Assembly (NCBI RefSeq): GCF_037975245.1
Contig: NC_092571.1
Location: 10,551,917 to 10,615,916 of the forward strand
DNA: 64,000 nt
Origin: Apostichopus japonicus
Taxonomy: Eukaryota; Echinodermata; Holothuroidea; Aspidochirotida; Stichopodidae
Direction of reading: 5' to 3'
Shown: positions 1 to 11,343 of the stretch, one piece after another
Layout of the letters: every line of letters begins with the position of its first letter
Position numbering within the stretch: position 1 is the stretch's first letter
Translations under genes and position numbers: made by a program
The notes under the pieces: model-generated
Told to the model about the DNA's origin: nothing
The model's database searches: none
What the model saw: the letters and a program-made list of their open reading frames with translations, nothing else

Positions 1-554
1 ACCGTACGTATCACAACCATTCATTATTTGTATACTGTATACCGTAGAGTTTAAAGCTAACAAAGCCAAACTTGATTTACTTAATATACTATATAAACTT
101 GATGATTACGTCTCCCTCAATATGTTGGAGGACTTGTGGCATTGTCCTTATAATAATACAACACAATATATGTTCATAGAAATCTATTATGAAACACAAT
201 TACCTTTTGTTGTCTTCTATTATATCTGTTGACGTTTTAATTGTATTATCATAAACCTGTACCTTCTAGATCTCTATCTGTATATTAGAGCGTGACAAAG
301 TATTCATTCATTCACATGTAATTAACTTATTATTAGCCTACCAGTTTTTATTTTATAAAACTTTATTTGTATGTATATATATTGTATATATTTTATATAA
401 TTTTATATAATTCTTTTTATATTACCAGTAATATTTTAGCAAGGCCTTATATTAAAGTCTCATGTTAAGATGTCCTAATGATGCTCCTTCGTTTATAGTT
501 CTTGCTTTGATTCCAGTTTTAGAAGATAAGTGAATACATCAAGAAGCCCATTGG
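1..554. other. No gene seen; AT-rich flank
   Basis: This is AT-rich sequence with many short A/T runs and a TATATATTGTATATATTT-like stretch near 375-395. No ORF, RNA gene or repeat boundary could be recognised. Confidence 0.6.
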
Positions 555-791
555 ATAAGGAGGGGGACGAAGGAGAAGTAGAAGAGAAAGAGGAAAAGGA
601 AGAGGTGGATTAAGAGGAGTATTAAGAGGAGGAGGAAGGGAAGGGGGTGTAGGAGGAGTGGATGGGGAATAGGAGGACGAGGAGGAGGAGGAGGAGGAGC
701 AGGAGGAAGAGGAGGGGAGAAGGAGAAAGGGGACGCAGAGGAGAAGAGGAAGAAGAAGAGGAAGAGGAGTAGGATGAAGAGGAGGAGGAGG
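555..791 (+). repeat. Polypurine (GGA/GAA-rich) tract
   Basis: About 237 bases of nearly uninterrupted purines on the + strand, built from imperfect GGA, GAA, GAG and AGG triplets with a few interrupting pyrimidines. The opposite strand gives spurious Pro/Leu/Ser-rich reading frames, which are low-complexity translation and not proteins. Long polypurine-polypyrimidine mirror sequence can form triplex (H-DNA) structures. That property is general knowledge of such tracts, not something shown here. Confidence 0.85.
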
Positions 792-2920
792 TCAGTTCTA
801 TCATTATTCTTGCATGATTTATCCAAACTTCTATCATCCGACTTGTGCTCGTTTCAATAAAAAAAAAAAAATCTTGAACCCTCATTTCACCAGCAACCGG
901 GATGACGTCACAACTTACAGTCAATGTATAACATCACGCTTGAAAGCAGCAATGCTAATGAAGTAGCAAGTGTATTACTCGAACATTCGAGTTTTTTAAT
1001 ACACAATACAACTACACAGTATTCTGCTATGAAAAGTGTCTATAGTTTCACAGACGCAATCACGCCCCCTTCCCCCACCCCCTTACCACCATCCCATACA
1101 TGTGCGCAATGATATCACGTAGCTTCATTGCGATGTCATTTTGCAAAACAAGAAAACAAATCCGTATAATATTCCTGCCATTAACGATCTTCTGTACGTT
1201 CTCAACTAAGTAATCAAACATATGCTTGTTACTTATTGAGTTTAGAAGAGAAACCAAGCCTTAATTCTACTAAATTTTTTACAAAATGTTACCATGTAAA
1301 AGTCAAGGAACTTTGCCACAAATATAGGTCAGAGATGAAACCCTCTGCGAACTTGTCCCCCCTCAAACTTTTGGTTTCTTAATATACATGTCATCTCATA
1401 TTTCAGAAGCCACGATGTGAGGTGGAATAGTCAGTAGCAGGTGCCTGCTAATTTCAGTTCGGTATCTTTAGAAATCCCTTTGGGTATTGAATCGTCAATC
1501 GCCATTGTAGGAAATCCCACGTCAAAAAATGCTAACGGAAATTTCAAGATAAAACTTGACTTAATGGTTTTCTATGAAAAATTCATCAGATTGAACTGAA
1601 GAAAGACAGACTGGCAAATAAAGTACTCCTCGTTTGAATGACAAGCTGACCTATTGGAATTGAAATCAATAAAATTCACTCAGATTTACAAAATAATGCT
1701 TGGAAATTGATTATGCACTATAATGTATCGTTTATATATATAGGTGCACGAGTGTGACATGCGTTCATTTAGCATACGGTGCGAAGATTGCCTTAAGAGA
1801 CGAGGGGTATTTTTATGGGTATGTGCTCACATTCGGGTAGTATAATGAACCAACATGGATGTGTACTTATGCCTTAAACGAGTGAACTTTCTGGATGTTG
1901 TTTTTCCTTTCAGAATGAAGAGGGTCACGTTCAGTGACATATCACGTTATCGAAGAGACAGCTAAAATGGCGAAAAGTGTATAAATAAGTGAACTAGTGC
2001 GACTTATATAAAGAGTATTTACATGGTGCCGAAATCAGCCGAAAAGTCATTGGTTGTAAAAGGTTAGAATGGTAAGCCCATCGAGGATAAATTAATACTA
2101 GAGTGATTTTAGTTTTGATTTAATATATAATATGTCCGTCTGCCAAATAAACCTGGCTTGTATAAAATTTCGCGCTATTTTTAGTGCATAATTCAATGTA
2201 CGATATACACCAAAAACGACATTCTCTTTGGTACATATATTGGCGTTCCATGGAGTACCATACTTTTATTAAGAGGATATGCCAGAGGAAAATGAAGAAC
2301 GTATTCTAATCATCGTTTTCTGTACCTTTCTTGAGATAACAACATCTGAGGTTGCTATGATTGGTCCCAAAATGGAATTTGAAGCAATAGGTGTGATGTC
2401 GTCATACATATTCACACTGACAAGTTTTGTGTAAGGGTTTTCGTGAAAATCTTCCCGATCCACTTTCATTCAAAATTGGGATGCATGAACAGCATATGAA
2501 AACAGTAGTCGTTTTTGGGGTATTGATAAATTCGTATCCCTACAAACGGTTGGAACCCTATCTAATCCAAGTTTAAAACAGTATAGTAAAAAATGACGTC
2601 ACACCATTTGGCTTTATGTGCATTTATGGTACAAACTCACCATTTCAACTGTTAATAACTGGAAAACGCAAAGAACGAACTGCATGCTGTAAACTTCACC
2701 AGTATGGTTAAAATATGTTCTTCTTTTATTAATTAAAAATAAAGTTTCCTCTGGACTATCCTTTTTTGAAGGTCATCGACATCTTTGGAATGCGAGTTTC
2801 TCAGGTTGGCGAATGGGAGATGAATTATGCATGCTAGATTATGAATAATCGATAAGTTACCTTTTTGGGCATGTCCTTGAGATCCAACGAATTCTTGAGA
2901 TGTGAAGGACTTATACAGCT

Positions 2921-2922
<2 letters not shown>
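792..2922. other. No gene supported
   Basis: No coding region is recognisable and the ORFs are short and unlike known families. A full CRE palindrome TGACGTCA lies at 903-910, and another (2594-2601) lies near the end of the interval. A good splice-acceptor-like pyrimidine run ending in CAG occurs near 1900-1914, but the sequence after it is open for only about 17 codons, so no exon is called. Confidence 0.55.

Positions 2923-2967
<45 letters not shown>
2923..2967. repeat. (TA)n microsatellite
   Basis: About 45 bases of perfect alternating A and T. It is short enough to be an ordinary dinucleotide microsatellite. Confidence 0.95.
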
Positions 2968-2970
<3 letters not shown>

Positions 2971-3487
2971 GTGAATTATCTAAAAACTAAATTAATATAA
3001 AGATGGGGAGGGAAAGGGGACCGAAGAATAATGACTTTCCTCGGCAAAGATCACCTTACCGTATTATCAGAACATTAATCTATCAATATGTCTTAATGTA
3101 CATAATTAAATCGTTGATTTAGACTCGGGTGTAGTCTAAACCAACGATTGCGATGGATTGACGAAACGGTGATATAACTGGCAATCTTTAGACTGGTGAT
3201 TTTAGTGATACATTATCCTACGTTACAGAGCTAGGAGGATATGAGGGATTCAGTGACATAAACGGGTAAACAGTCCTCGTATATGGAAGTACAATCAGAC
3301 GGAAAGCTACAGCTAACAACACTAACAACAGCTAGCAACAGTTCTACCACCTCTACTGACGACTGTTTTGTCCTAATTCATAGTGAATCATTGCTTTTTT
3401 CTCTCTCCTCTCCACACAGGGATTTGTAATACGGCTCATAGGATCAAAAACTGTACCCTATAATTCTTTCAGTATGGACGAGGTGTT
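2968..3487. other. No gene seen
   Basis: Mixed-composition sequence with no supportable ORF or repeat. A short AACA/CAACAG-rich patch lies near 3312-3342. Confidence 0.55.
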
Positions 3488-3521
3488 TGGGGTGGGGTGG
3501 GGGAGGGGGGGGGGGGGAGTT
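3488..3521 (+). other. G-run tract, possible G-quadruplex
   Basis: Several runs of three or more G, including a run of about a dozen, occur within about 34 bases on the + strand. This satisfies the usual four-run G-quadruplex pattern. Folding is inferred from the pattern only. Confidence 0.6.
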
Positions 3522-3619
3522 GCTGTTGTACCTGCTAGAAACTTCTGTATGTACTATACAAAAGTTTTGGCGCGATGCGACGAAATAGCATATACCAGGA
3601 TTCAAATAGCTAACCTTGG

Positions 3620-4198
3620 ATATTCTAAGATACTATTCATGATATTTAAAGAAACTATTCATGATATTCTAAGATACTATTCATGATATTTAAAGAAACT
3701 ATTCATGATATTCTAAGATACTATTCATGATATTCTAAGATACTATTCATGATATTCTAAGATACTATTCACGATATTCTAAGATACGATTCATGATATT
3801 CTAAGATACCATTCATGATATTCTAAGATAATATGCATGATATTCTAAGATAATATTCATGATATTCTAAAATACCATACATGATATTCTAAGATACTAT
3901 ACATGATATTCTAAGATACCATTCATGATATTCTAAGATACTATTCATGATATTCTAAGATAGTATTCATGATATTCTAAGGTACTATACATGATATTCT
4001 AAGATACCATTCATGATATTCTAAAATAGTATTCATGATATTCTAAGATACCATTCATGATATTCTAAGATACTATACATGATATTCTAAGATACTATAC
4101 ATGATATTCTAAGATACCATTCATGATATTCTAAGATACTACTCATGATATTCTAAGATACTACTCATGATATTCTAAGATACTATTCATGATATTCT
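3620..4198 (+). repeat. 22-bp minisatellite array
   Basis: About 26 tandem copies of a 22-base unit with core TTCTAAGATACTATTCATGA. Copies differ by single substitutions: ATAC/ATAG, CCATTC for CTATTC, TACATGA for TTCATGA. The first two copies alternate with a diverged unit carrying TTTAAAGAAACT, which suggests decay at the array edge. Copies remain very similar, so the array has been homogenised fairly recently. A 22-base unit is not a multiple of three and no ORF runs through it. Confidence 0.95.
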
Positions 4199-4495
4199 CA
4201 ACATCGAAATATTATATATAGTATAATATAATATATAATTATATATATATCATATTTTATTAAATTCTAGTCACTTCATTTCTTTGCATTTTCAAATTGA
4301 TAGATAGTCGTCGAGTCAGTTTTCTGTCTATAATTTAATAACCTAAAACTGATCTTGAAATCTTGAAAGCTGTTAAAGGTCACATCTCTCGTCCTCGTAT
4401 GATAACGTTATTATATGCATATGGCATCAGCTCATGATGACAGTATGGATGACCTCAATATTTGATGACGTCAGCATAGGATGATATGTAAGTAT
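4199..4495. other. AT-rich spacer between minisatellite and MITE
   Basis: It starts with an AT-only stretch near 4208-4262 and holds a full TGACGTCA palindrome at 4466-4473. No gene is visible. Confidence 0.5.
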
Positions 4496-4503
4496 GGTAC
4501 GTG

Positions 4504-4797
4504 CAAGGGCGTAGGAACCGGGGGGCTGGGGGGCGCCAGCCTCCCCAGTGAAAAATGTGGAGGGGCGGAAGTATCATTCCGCCCCCCCCCCCCGCTTCGC
4601 AAGTCAGAAAACCCCTTTTTCATTTCCAAATGAGAAAAAAAATCTCATTTGGAGCACCAAATTGCATCTAAGGCCAGGTGAAAATACAAAATTAAGCTTA
4701 CATAATGGAGTGGGTGTTGAAGTGTGTTAGACCCGTCCCCCAGGCCGGCCATCAGTCTTCAGCCCCCCCCACTCAAAAGTACCTTCCTACGCCACTG
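4504..4797. mobile_element. hAT-type MITE, family A copy 1
   Basis: A 294-base non-autonomous DNA transposon. The left end reads CAAGGGCGTAGGAACC and the right end, read on the minus strand, CAGTGGCGTAGGAAGG, giving imperfect terminal inverted repeats. The element is flanked by a perfect 8-base direct repeat GGTACGTG (4496-4503 and 4798-4805). An 8-bp target duplication with CAGTG/CAAGG termini is typical of hAT transposons (Tip100/Zaphod-like ends), so the superfamily call is well founded and the family is not named. The interior holds G-runs on the left, C-runs on both halves, and no transposase. A second copy of the same family is at 26319-26697. Confidence 0.9.
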
Positions 4798-4805
4798 GGT
4801 ACGTG

Positions 4806-5998
4806 GTTATACTGTCCAACATATCAGTAATAAGAGTTGTACGGAAGTGCAGAATGTTGCAAATTACGAACTTCTGTTTATCTCTTTCATAATACTTACA
4901 TAAATATATCCCAAACCAATTTCTTAAACCCATACTCCTATCTGTACGCACCTCGTCTGACCAGGTAACTCTGTTTAATGTGCATGATTAGTAAAGCCTG
5001 AAAGCTTCTTATGAAATCATGTGATCCACTTGCTCAAAGATACCTGTATAACCAGCAATCCATAGCATAATACCCATAGCTATAGACATTCATTATAGTT
5101 TGCCCTGAAGTTACAGTTGCGCTCCTCCAAAATGCTCCCCAGTTCTTTGCCATTTTAGTTGCCCTCCAGGCGATAAGACGCTCAACTAACAGAGGAATAA
5201 AATGTCAAGATAACATTCCTCCGAAAGATTTTAATAATGAGAACATAAAATTGCTGTAGGCGGGTTGGAAAATCAAGTTCAACCAAAAAAAGATCTCTCT
5301 CGTTGGTTGGAAAAGGTCATACCTATGCCATTTTTATAGAATATTAAAAAATATAATTTCTTCTTGCTTCTGAAATAAATCCTACCCAACTGACTTCCCC
5401 CACCCACCCCGTCATTGAGAAACTATAAAATCTAACTATATTAATAACTTGCCTAAATTTACCTAACACATGGTGCTCTCGACTTTCCCTATCCATTTGA
5501 TTTTTTTATTCGAGTGTCTTTGGTGTAAATTCTCAAACATAAGCGTGCGTTTTGTCGTAGATTTACGTCATAACCACTTCTGAGATTTTCTTTATAATAC
5601 TTTGTATATGTTAAGGAGAAACACTCACTGATAGAATCACAAGCCATATGTCACCACAAAAAAAGTCTGTATTTTAAGCAAAACAAAAAAGAGTGACAAC
5701 GAATGGAAGAAACTTACCTAATTTTTATTTTTATTTTGGTGATAAAGAGTAGGGACGATAATTCAAATTATATTAAAGCAATAACAGCTGACGACGTCGA
5801 CTTGACAACTCATTTTTCAATAATGTATCTATTCATTGTTGAGTAATTGATGAAATGAATTATGCCAAGCGTGAAAACTCAATTCACATTTCGGGGCCTC
5901 AATAATTCATGGTATAAATCGTAAATGAATCAATAAATTTGATAACTCAATAACCGGTTAGAGAAAATTTATAATTAATTTTGTTTTAGCAACAATGG
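4806..5998. other. No gene seen
   Basis: About 1.2 kb of AT-rich sequence without a supportable ORF. Near 5710-5720 the minus strand has a TTAG|GTAAGT donor-like site with no coding sequence attached, so it is not called as an exon. Confidence 0.5.
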
Positions 5999-6007
5999 TA
6001 TATATAT

Positions 6008-6080
<73 letters not shown>

Positions 6081-6092
6081 TATATACATATA

Positions 6093-6182
<90 letters not shown>

Positions 6183-6195
6183 AAAATATATATAA
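5999..6195. repeat. Long (TA)n / (TATATG)n microsatellite
   Basis: About 200 bases of alternating TA interrupted by occasional TACATA and TATG variants. It produces Tyr/Ile-alternating pseudo-ORFs in all frames on both strands, and these are not proteins. Confidence 0.95.
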
Positions 6196-7736
6196 GCAAC
6201 AAAAGAAGAAGGAGAAGTCAATCATAGCAACGACATAACATATAGCATACAGCTATATCTGTGATAAGTAAGAAAGCAGGAAAGAAGTTTACGGTATGAG
6301 AATTGTTAATTGTATTTGGTAAAGTTGATTTATTCTTTTCATATCGATGACGTCAAAGAGTCGTTTATATGTTCTTGTTTAATGCATATTCAATAGTACC
6401 TTCAATGGATTATGACAAAACATATGATATAAAAAAAAATCCTTACAGGTCTATTCTTTTTGCCGGAACTGATTATTAACAATCGAAAATATAAAAATAA
6501 CGAATGAAAGTATAAACCAATAACAATAAAACATTACCGAACATGGCCTCAGACGTGTAAATGCAGTATTTAAGAACTAAAAATATTAGGCCTACTCAGA
6601 TATAGATCAAGTTTGTGGGGAAAAATGTAAGGATATGGAATATTTCATATAATATCATTGTCTAATTATGCACTATTTAAAATACATTCTATATTAGGTC
6701 ATAACCTCACATTATTCTGACCAATGTGTTTCATATTCACACCAAACTGGATACTTACCAATTTAAATAATTATCTAGATCTAAGTGGATCCGATCAAAC
6801 CCATTTGAATGGTTCATTATTAACGAATTAGTTAGGCTACTCTCTAAGCCACAACCGACAATTTTGTGTCCCACAAATATTAATGTACAGCAGACCGCCG
6901 AAGTAGTAGAAATTCCATTCATTAAAATATAATTACAGAATTTCCATTTCTCAAGAAAGCTATAAAAAGTGTTTCACCTTTACGCAAAGCGCCGGGCGAG
7001 GTGACCTCACTCGCAAAGATCAATTTTGCTGGGTTTCTTCTTTGGTGCGCGCGAAGTTGGAAGAAATTTGCATGAAATCACCTGGTTGATCAGCCGATTT
7101 AGAATAAGAACGATATATACGCCTGTTTACGACTATAACGTAACCAGGGGTCAAGGGTTATTGTTTGCATATACAACGAAATGAGAGAATTTTGTAAAAA
7201 TCTCTGTAAAATTTTCGATTTCTTCCGTATACAATTTCATGTATTGCGTGAAATTTCCGCAAACTTAAGTAAATCCGTGAGGTATTTAATATTTTCCCAT
7301 AACCGTATTTTACGCCCATTTTCGCGTGATTTACGGCAATTTCGTGGCACTTTAGAGGTATGGTAATCTATTGGGTTACTTTGTGCAAGCCTTTTCAGTT
7401 TATATGTGAATTTCCGTGCTGTGGTTTTGCTGTACCGAGTATAGTCGACCGTGTTATGCGGGCAATTTATCGTTCCTTAGTGACACATGGTACCAAAGGA
7501 TTGTGGGAAACTTCAAAACCAAACGCAATCTAACTCGACACGGTCTGTGGGGTGCGACCAAAATGTGGGTTTCGAAATATTGTTAGTGGGTCGCGGGATG
7601 TTTTCTAGAGGTCGGAATATTTTATTTACGATTTTTGGAGCTTGTCAATGGATATTGATTACGTTTTTTTTTTCTTTTGAAACGTCAAATCCATTGTCCC
7701 AACTAGTGTTCATTTATTCTGAACATTGATTCTGAG
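6196..7736. other. No gene seen
   Basis: AT-rich with a slightly more GC-balanced part near 6985-7350. That part contains several loosely related motifs of the type TTTACGGCAATTT and TTTCCGTG. A full TGACGTCA lies at 6348-6355. An open frame of about 60 codons at 7181-7366 has no recognisable protein character and overlaps the loosely repeated motifs. Confidence 0.5.
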
Positions 7737-7774
7737 GGGAAGGAGAGGGGGGGGGGAGGGAGGGGGGGGGGGGT
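7737..7774 (+). other. G-run tract, possible G-quadruplex
   Basis: Four or more long G-runs lie within about 38 bases, including two runs near ten. They are separated by single A or T bases. Quadruplex potential is inferred from the pattern. Confidence 0.6.
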
Positions 7775-9339
7775 GTCCGGCCGTTGTTACTCAGTCCTCA
7801 TAGAAGATCCTGGGTCGTGAGCAATGAATGAGACACAACGATTTGTTTTGTATATAATGTTATACATTGACACCAGATGCTGCTATTATCTCATATATTT
7901 AAAATAAGATCATACTTCAGTTATTGTAAAACAATGCACATCATCTTTTAAGAGAGGTTAAGGACATTCGTATCTTAACGTTTCACTTCTACAAGACTCT
8001 GACTACGCAAAGATTATCAGGGAGACCTAACAGAGGACATTTGAGTAATTTTAGGATTTTAGAAAGTTCGAGTGCAAGCAATTTTTAAAAAAAGACACTA
8101 CCAGATAACGAAATACTAAGAAATGTTGTTGCCAGATACACTTTTAAAACTGAACAAACTTTAACGTCTTAACATATTAACAGGGAGTAGTTTTCACTAC
8201 ACCAGAGAACGCATCATAACTGATAACAAATAGCCTTGCAGTATAGTGCCATATTATAGCTTTTGAAATAAACGTTAAAGTTATATAACAGAGACCTCAT
8301 TTAACCTCACTTGAGCATGTCCAATTACTGTTCTACAAAAGCCTCCATACTCCAGATTCGAGCGGTAATTTTTTCAAGCTGAAAATTTTGACGTGTGATA
8401 AGTTCATTCCAAGTTTCGTTAACTGACTTAAGAAAACCACGTATTACCGTCTACTTCAATAGTTTGTGTAAGGTGATACGCATTTAAAATGAATCAATTA
8501 TGGTTATATAAACGTCGACAATATGACAAGTCTTTGATTTTTACCGATAGAAACTCACCAAGGGCGTTAAAATGTTGACACTTTTCATTTTTTTCAACGG
8601 ATCATATGAAAGGAGAAAAATTCTTGAAATTAATGAATGATTTGACAATATGTTTCTGCTTAAGCTTTCGATTGATTAGGCCTTTTATTGCGAGAACCGA
8701 CCAATCTAATCAATTTATGTTCCGCTTGGTTACAACGCCAAAGGCGGCACCTACAACGTCAACTCTGATTTAAGTTCATGCAACGTTTTTTTTTTTGAGT
8801 GAAGTGGCAAAACAGAGATGGCAAAGGCAATAAACGGAAAGGTTTCACTATTTCACGGAATTTTTCCATTAAATTTGGTCATTTAAATATACGATTATTG
8901 ATTTCCCATTGAAACACAACACGTCATACGTGCGGCAGGAAGGATGCTAAAGGACCAGAGTTAATTGAATTTACATAATGTTTGTAACTTTTTTTTGCAG
9001 TTTGTATAACTCAACTGACAAAGGAAATAAGCGGGGAGAATTCAGTCCATAAATTCATTTTGATCGAAATCCTCGATATGAATTTGTTTCATGTTGCTGC
9101 CTGTATGTGGTATTTATGCATATGGTTAAAAATATTTTCCATATCAGTGTAAACCTATTTGATCTTTCGTATCATTTATTGGCTTGGGAAAAACATATAA
9201 CATATTTACTAACGCAAGAGTAAAAATTCATATCAAACCCGCACCATCTCAAAGTAAAAAACAAATTAAGGTTTGTGAGAGGCAAGGCTAACAGACATGG
9301 GCTGTCTACTTGAATTGAAACTGTGCGTGTTAGTAACTT
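7775..9339. other. No gene seen
   Basis: AT-rich, about 1.6 kb, without an ORF above the noise level. The 72-codon minus-strand open frame that extends past the right edge (9172-9390) overlaps the start of the duplicated segment and resembles no family I know. Confidence 0.5.
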
Positions 9340-10260
9340 CAGGTTCCATATGGAAACGTTTAAGGCCATTTGTCGCATTAAACATTGCACAATACATATA
9401 GGCTACATCACGATTCTACGATACAAAACTCGGTAAAGGCGTGACGGGGGCATCGTTTCATGTTTCTACAGACACTGTGTTTTATACACATATCCATTGA
9501 CGATATTTACAGTCAAACACCCGTGATTATTCCTAATTAGTTTCATTTCGTGTTCAACTTAAGCTACAACAAGCTACTCATTTTAAGCTATGTTATCACA
9601 CGAGTGTGTCGACCATCATCCTAGTACTGCATTACCACTAAGCCTAACGTAGGTCTGCATGCTAAGTAACAGACTGATAGGATAGGATACGTAAATACCG
9701 TCTTGGATCTATGAATCAAACCATGCGGAATTCATCACCTTTGACCAACTGCTATCTCTCTATACCAAATATATTGAAACTTACCGTGTCCTGCCTTAAG
9801 ATTCTTTACATTTTCAGTGATTTGAATACTGTTTAACCCCCATAGCAACCGCGTTTTAGAATGTGCGGTTCAATGTACACAACGTGTAAAATTTGCACGT
9901 GCGTATGTGAATAATATTGGTAGAGTGTTTATTTCAGTGCATTACGACATTCCCCCACAACCCCCCCATGACACTAGTCAGCACAACCATCAAGCTAATT
10001 TTCGCAGAATATTGCTTTCTAGTTTATAAGAGATGAATCATATGATAGATTATTTTGACTGAGGCAATTCTAACACATACTAGAGCATTTCAATATTTAT
10101 GATATTAAAGAAACACGAAAAGAAAAAGCTATCTTTGTTGACAACTGTTGCATATCAATTAGCCATTAGACGGAGATTTATCACTTGATTTTCATAACAA
10201 AAAGGCAGGCGATAAAAATACTTAACCAATAGACACAGCTTGTATGTACATGGTTGTAAC
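9340..10260. repeat. Diverged duplicated segment, copy 1
   Basis: This block aligns by eye, in the same orientation and order, with 38690-39730. Shared landmarks in order are TTTGTCGCATTAAA, GATTCTACGATACAAAACTC, GATAATTCCTAATTA-like text, TCCTAGTACT, AGCCTAACGT, GATGCGGAATTCATC-like text, CTTACCGTGT, ATTTTCAGTGATT, CCATAGCAACCGC, and TCGCTTTCTAGTTTA-like text. Identity appears to be roughly 70-80 percent with indels. No ORF is conserved between the copies, so it is either an unnamed interspersed repeat or a segmental duplication of a non-coding region. Compared with copy 2, the poly-G tract near 9440 is short here. Confidence 0.8.
9779..9784 (-). promoter_or_regulatory. Possible splice donor (minus strand), conserved in both copies
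   Basis: On the minus strand the sequence reads CACG|GTAAGT, a consensus 5' splice site, and the same site with its upstream flank survives in copy 2 at 39178-39183. The upstream flank in both contains GCGGTTGCTATGGGG-like text but no shared reading frame. If real it would end a non-coding exon. Retention could also be chance given the overall similarity. Confidence 0.35.
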
Positions 10261-10730
10261 GCTTACTAAATATTTAATGTAATATCGTTTGCCCTAGATC
10301 TATCGCATTATAGTTTCGACCAAGTAAGAGCGTTGTGAGTATGAGAAAAACATACAATTTCGTGGGTTTGAGGATGTTCTACATTGACAAATTACATAAT
10401 ATTTTTTTATTTTCAAATCCTCAGTCCGACAAGAAAACTGAATGAAAGTTGTTGTATTTAACAGAAACTAGGCACACCAAAGTAAAACAATCACTATAAT
10501 TACACAATGAACCAAGTACTTAAAGGCCTGCCGGATAGCACGACACAGCAAATGCGACGTTTCCATATGGTCCAGTAAACGAACTCTATCACTTTATCTC
10601 GACTTCCTATTTCGGTTTAATTCCTGCCTGAATCATTGTTGTTTACATCAAGTACCATGATGTTCTTCCGTGAATTACCTCTGTTGCTTCTACGCCCTCT
10701 TTCATGTAGTAATATTACCACCGCTGCCAC
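10261..10730. other. No gene seen
   Basis: AT-rich spacer between the duplicated segment and a hAT-like fragment. Nothing else is recognisable. Confidence 0.45.
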
Positions 10731-10868
10731 CAAGGGCGGCGGAAGCACTTTTAATCTGGGGGGGGGGGCACCGACATCAAAGGGCACTTTGCAGAAATTC
10801 GATTGGACTGATGCAGCCTTATATTTAGTACCCTTTATAACTCCATCAAAGCCCCCCCCCCCTCCTCA
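10731..10868. mobile_element. hAT-type MITE fragment (5' end)
   Basis: It begins CAAGGGCGGCGGAAGC, resembling the left terminus of the other hAT-type MITEs here. It has the same layout of a G-run shortly inside one end and a C-run further in. No matching right terminus or 8-bp target duplication was found, so the element is probably truncated or the right end has decayed. The open frame crossing it is a shadow of the repeat. Confidence 0.4.
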
Positions 10869-11073
10869 AGGAAAATATGCGTACTAGCACTGCAATATCC
10901 AATGTGCAAATTGGGAAACAAGGAACAAGTTTTCTTTTGAGACAAAATGAGGTGAAATCATGCTAGTTGCTAATGTAGGAATCTTCTGAATTAGAGTTTA
11001 TTTCTTGATAATATCTTAACAATTTTCCATTCGAAATAGCTTTGAGTTTGACCCACAGAAATTCATTAAAAGT

Positions 11074-11343
11074 CAGGGGCGCAGCCAGGATTTGCAAAGT
11101 TGTATGCACGACTATCTGAGCGGAGCGCCACCATCAGTTGGCGCGGAGCGTACAAGAAAATTTTTGGTTTTACAAACCCCTCAGATGGCCGGAAACGGCC
11201 CTTCCCGAGTGTTCATCTGGTTCCCTGGCCTCTTGCTAACTAGAGACACCTCAATTTTTATGTAGAAAAAGGGCACATTTTTAACCTGAGGAAAAGTGGG
11301 GGGGGGGGGGGCACGTGCCCCATGTGCCCCCGGTTGTCTGGTG
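11074..11343. mobile_element. Degraded hAT-type MITE sharing a module with the 58-kb element
   Basis: The left end reads CAGGGGCGCAGCCAGG, a hAT-like terminus. From about 11108 it carries a GC-rich module (GCGGAGCGCCACC, then GTTGGCGCGGAGCGTAC) that recurs at about 58091-58128 inside an intact MITE, followed by similar GCCGGAAA text. The right edge is placed at GGTTGTCTGGTG because the sequence after it (TTTCCAGT) loosely matches the 8 bases before the left end (TTAAAAGT, 3 mismatches). The left boundary is better supported than the right. Confidence 0.55.

Noticed and set aside
539-924. Pro/Leu- and Ser-rich minus-strand open frames
   Set aside because: Low-complexity translation of the polypurine tract, with no start or splice support.
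1914-1966. TTTTTCCTTTCAG acceptor followed by ATG and a short Arg/Ser-rich frame
   Set aside because: Only about 17 codons before the stop and no partner exon.
5958-6225. Tyr/Ile-alternating open frames on both strands
   Set aside because: They come from the (TA)n microsatellite.
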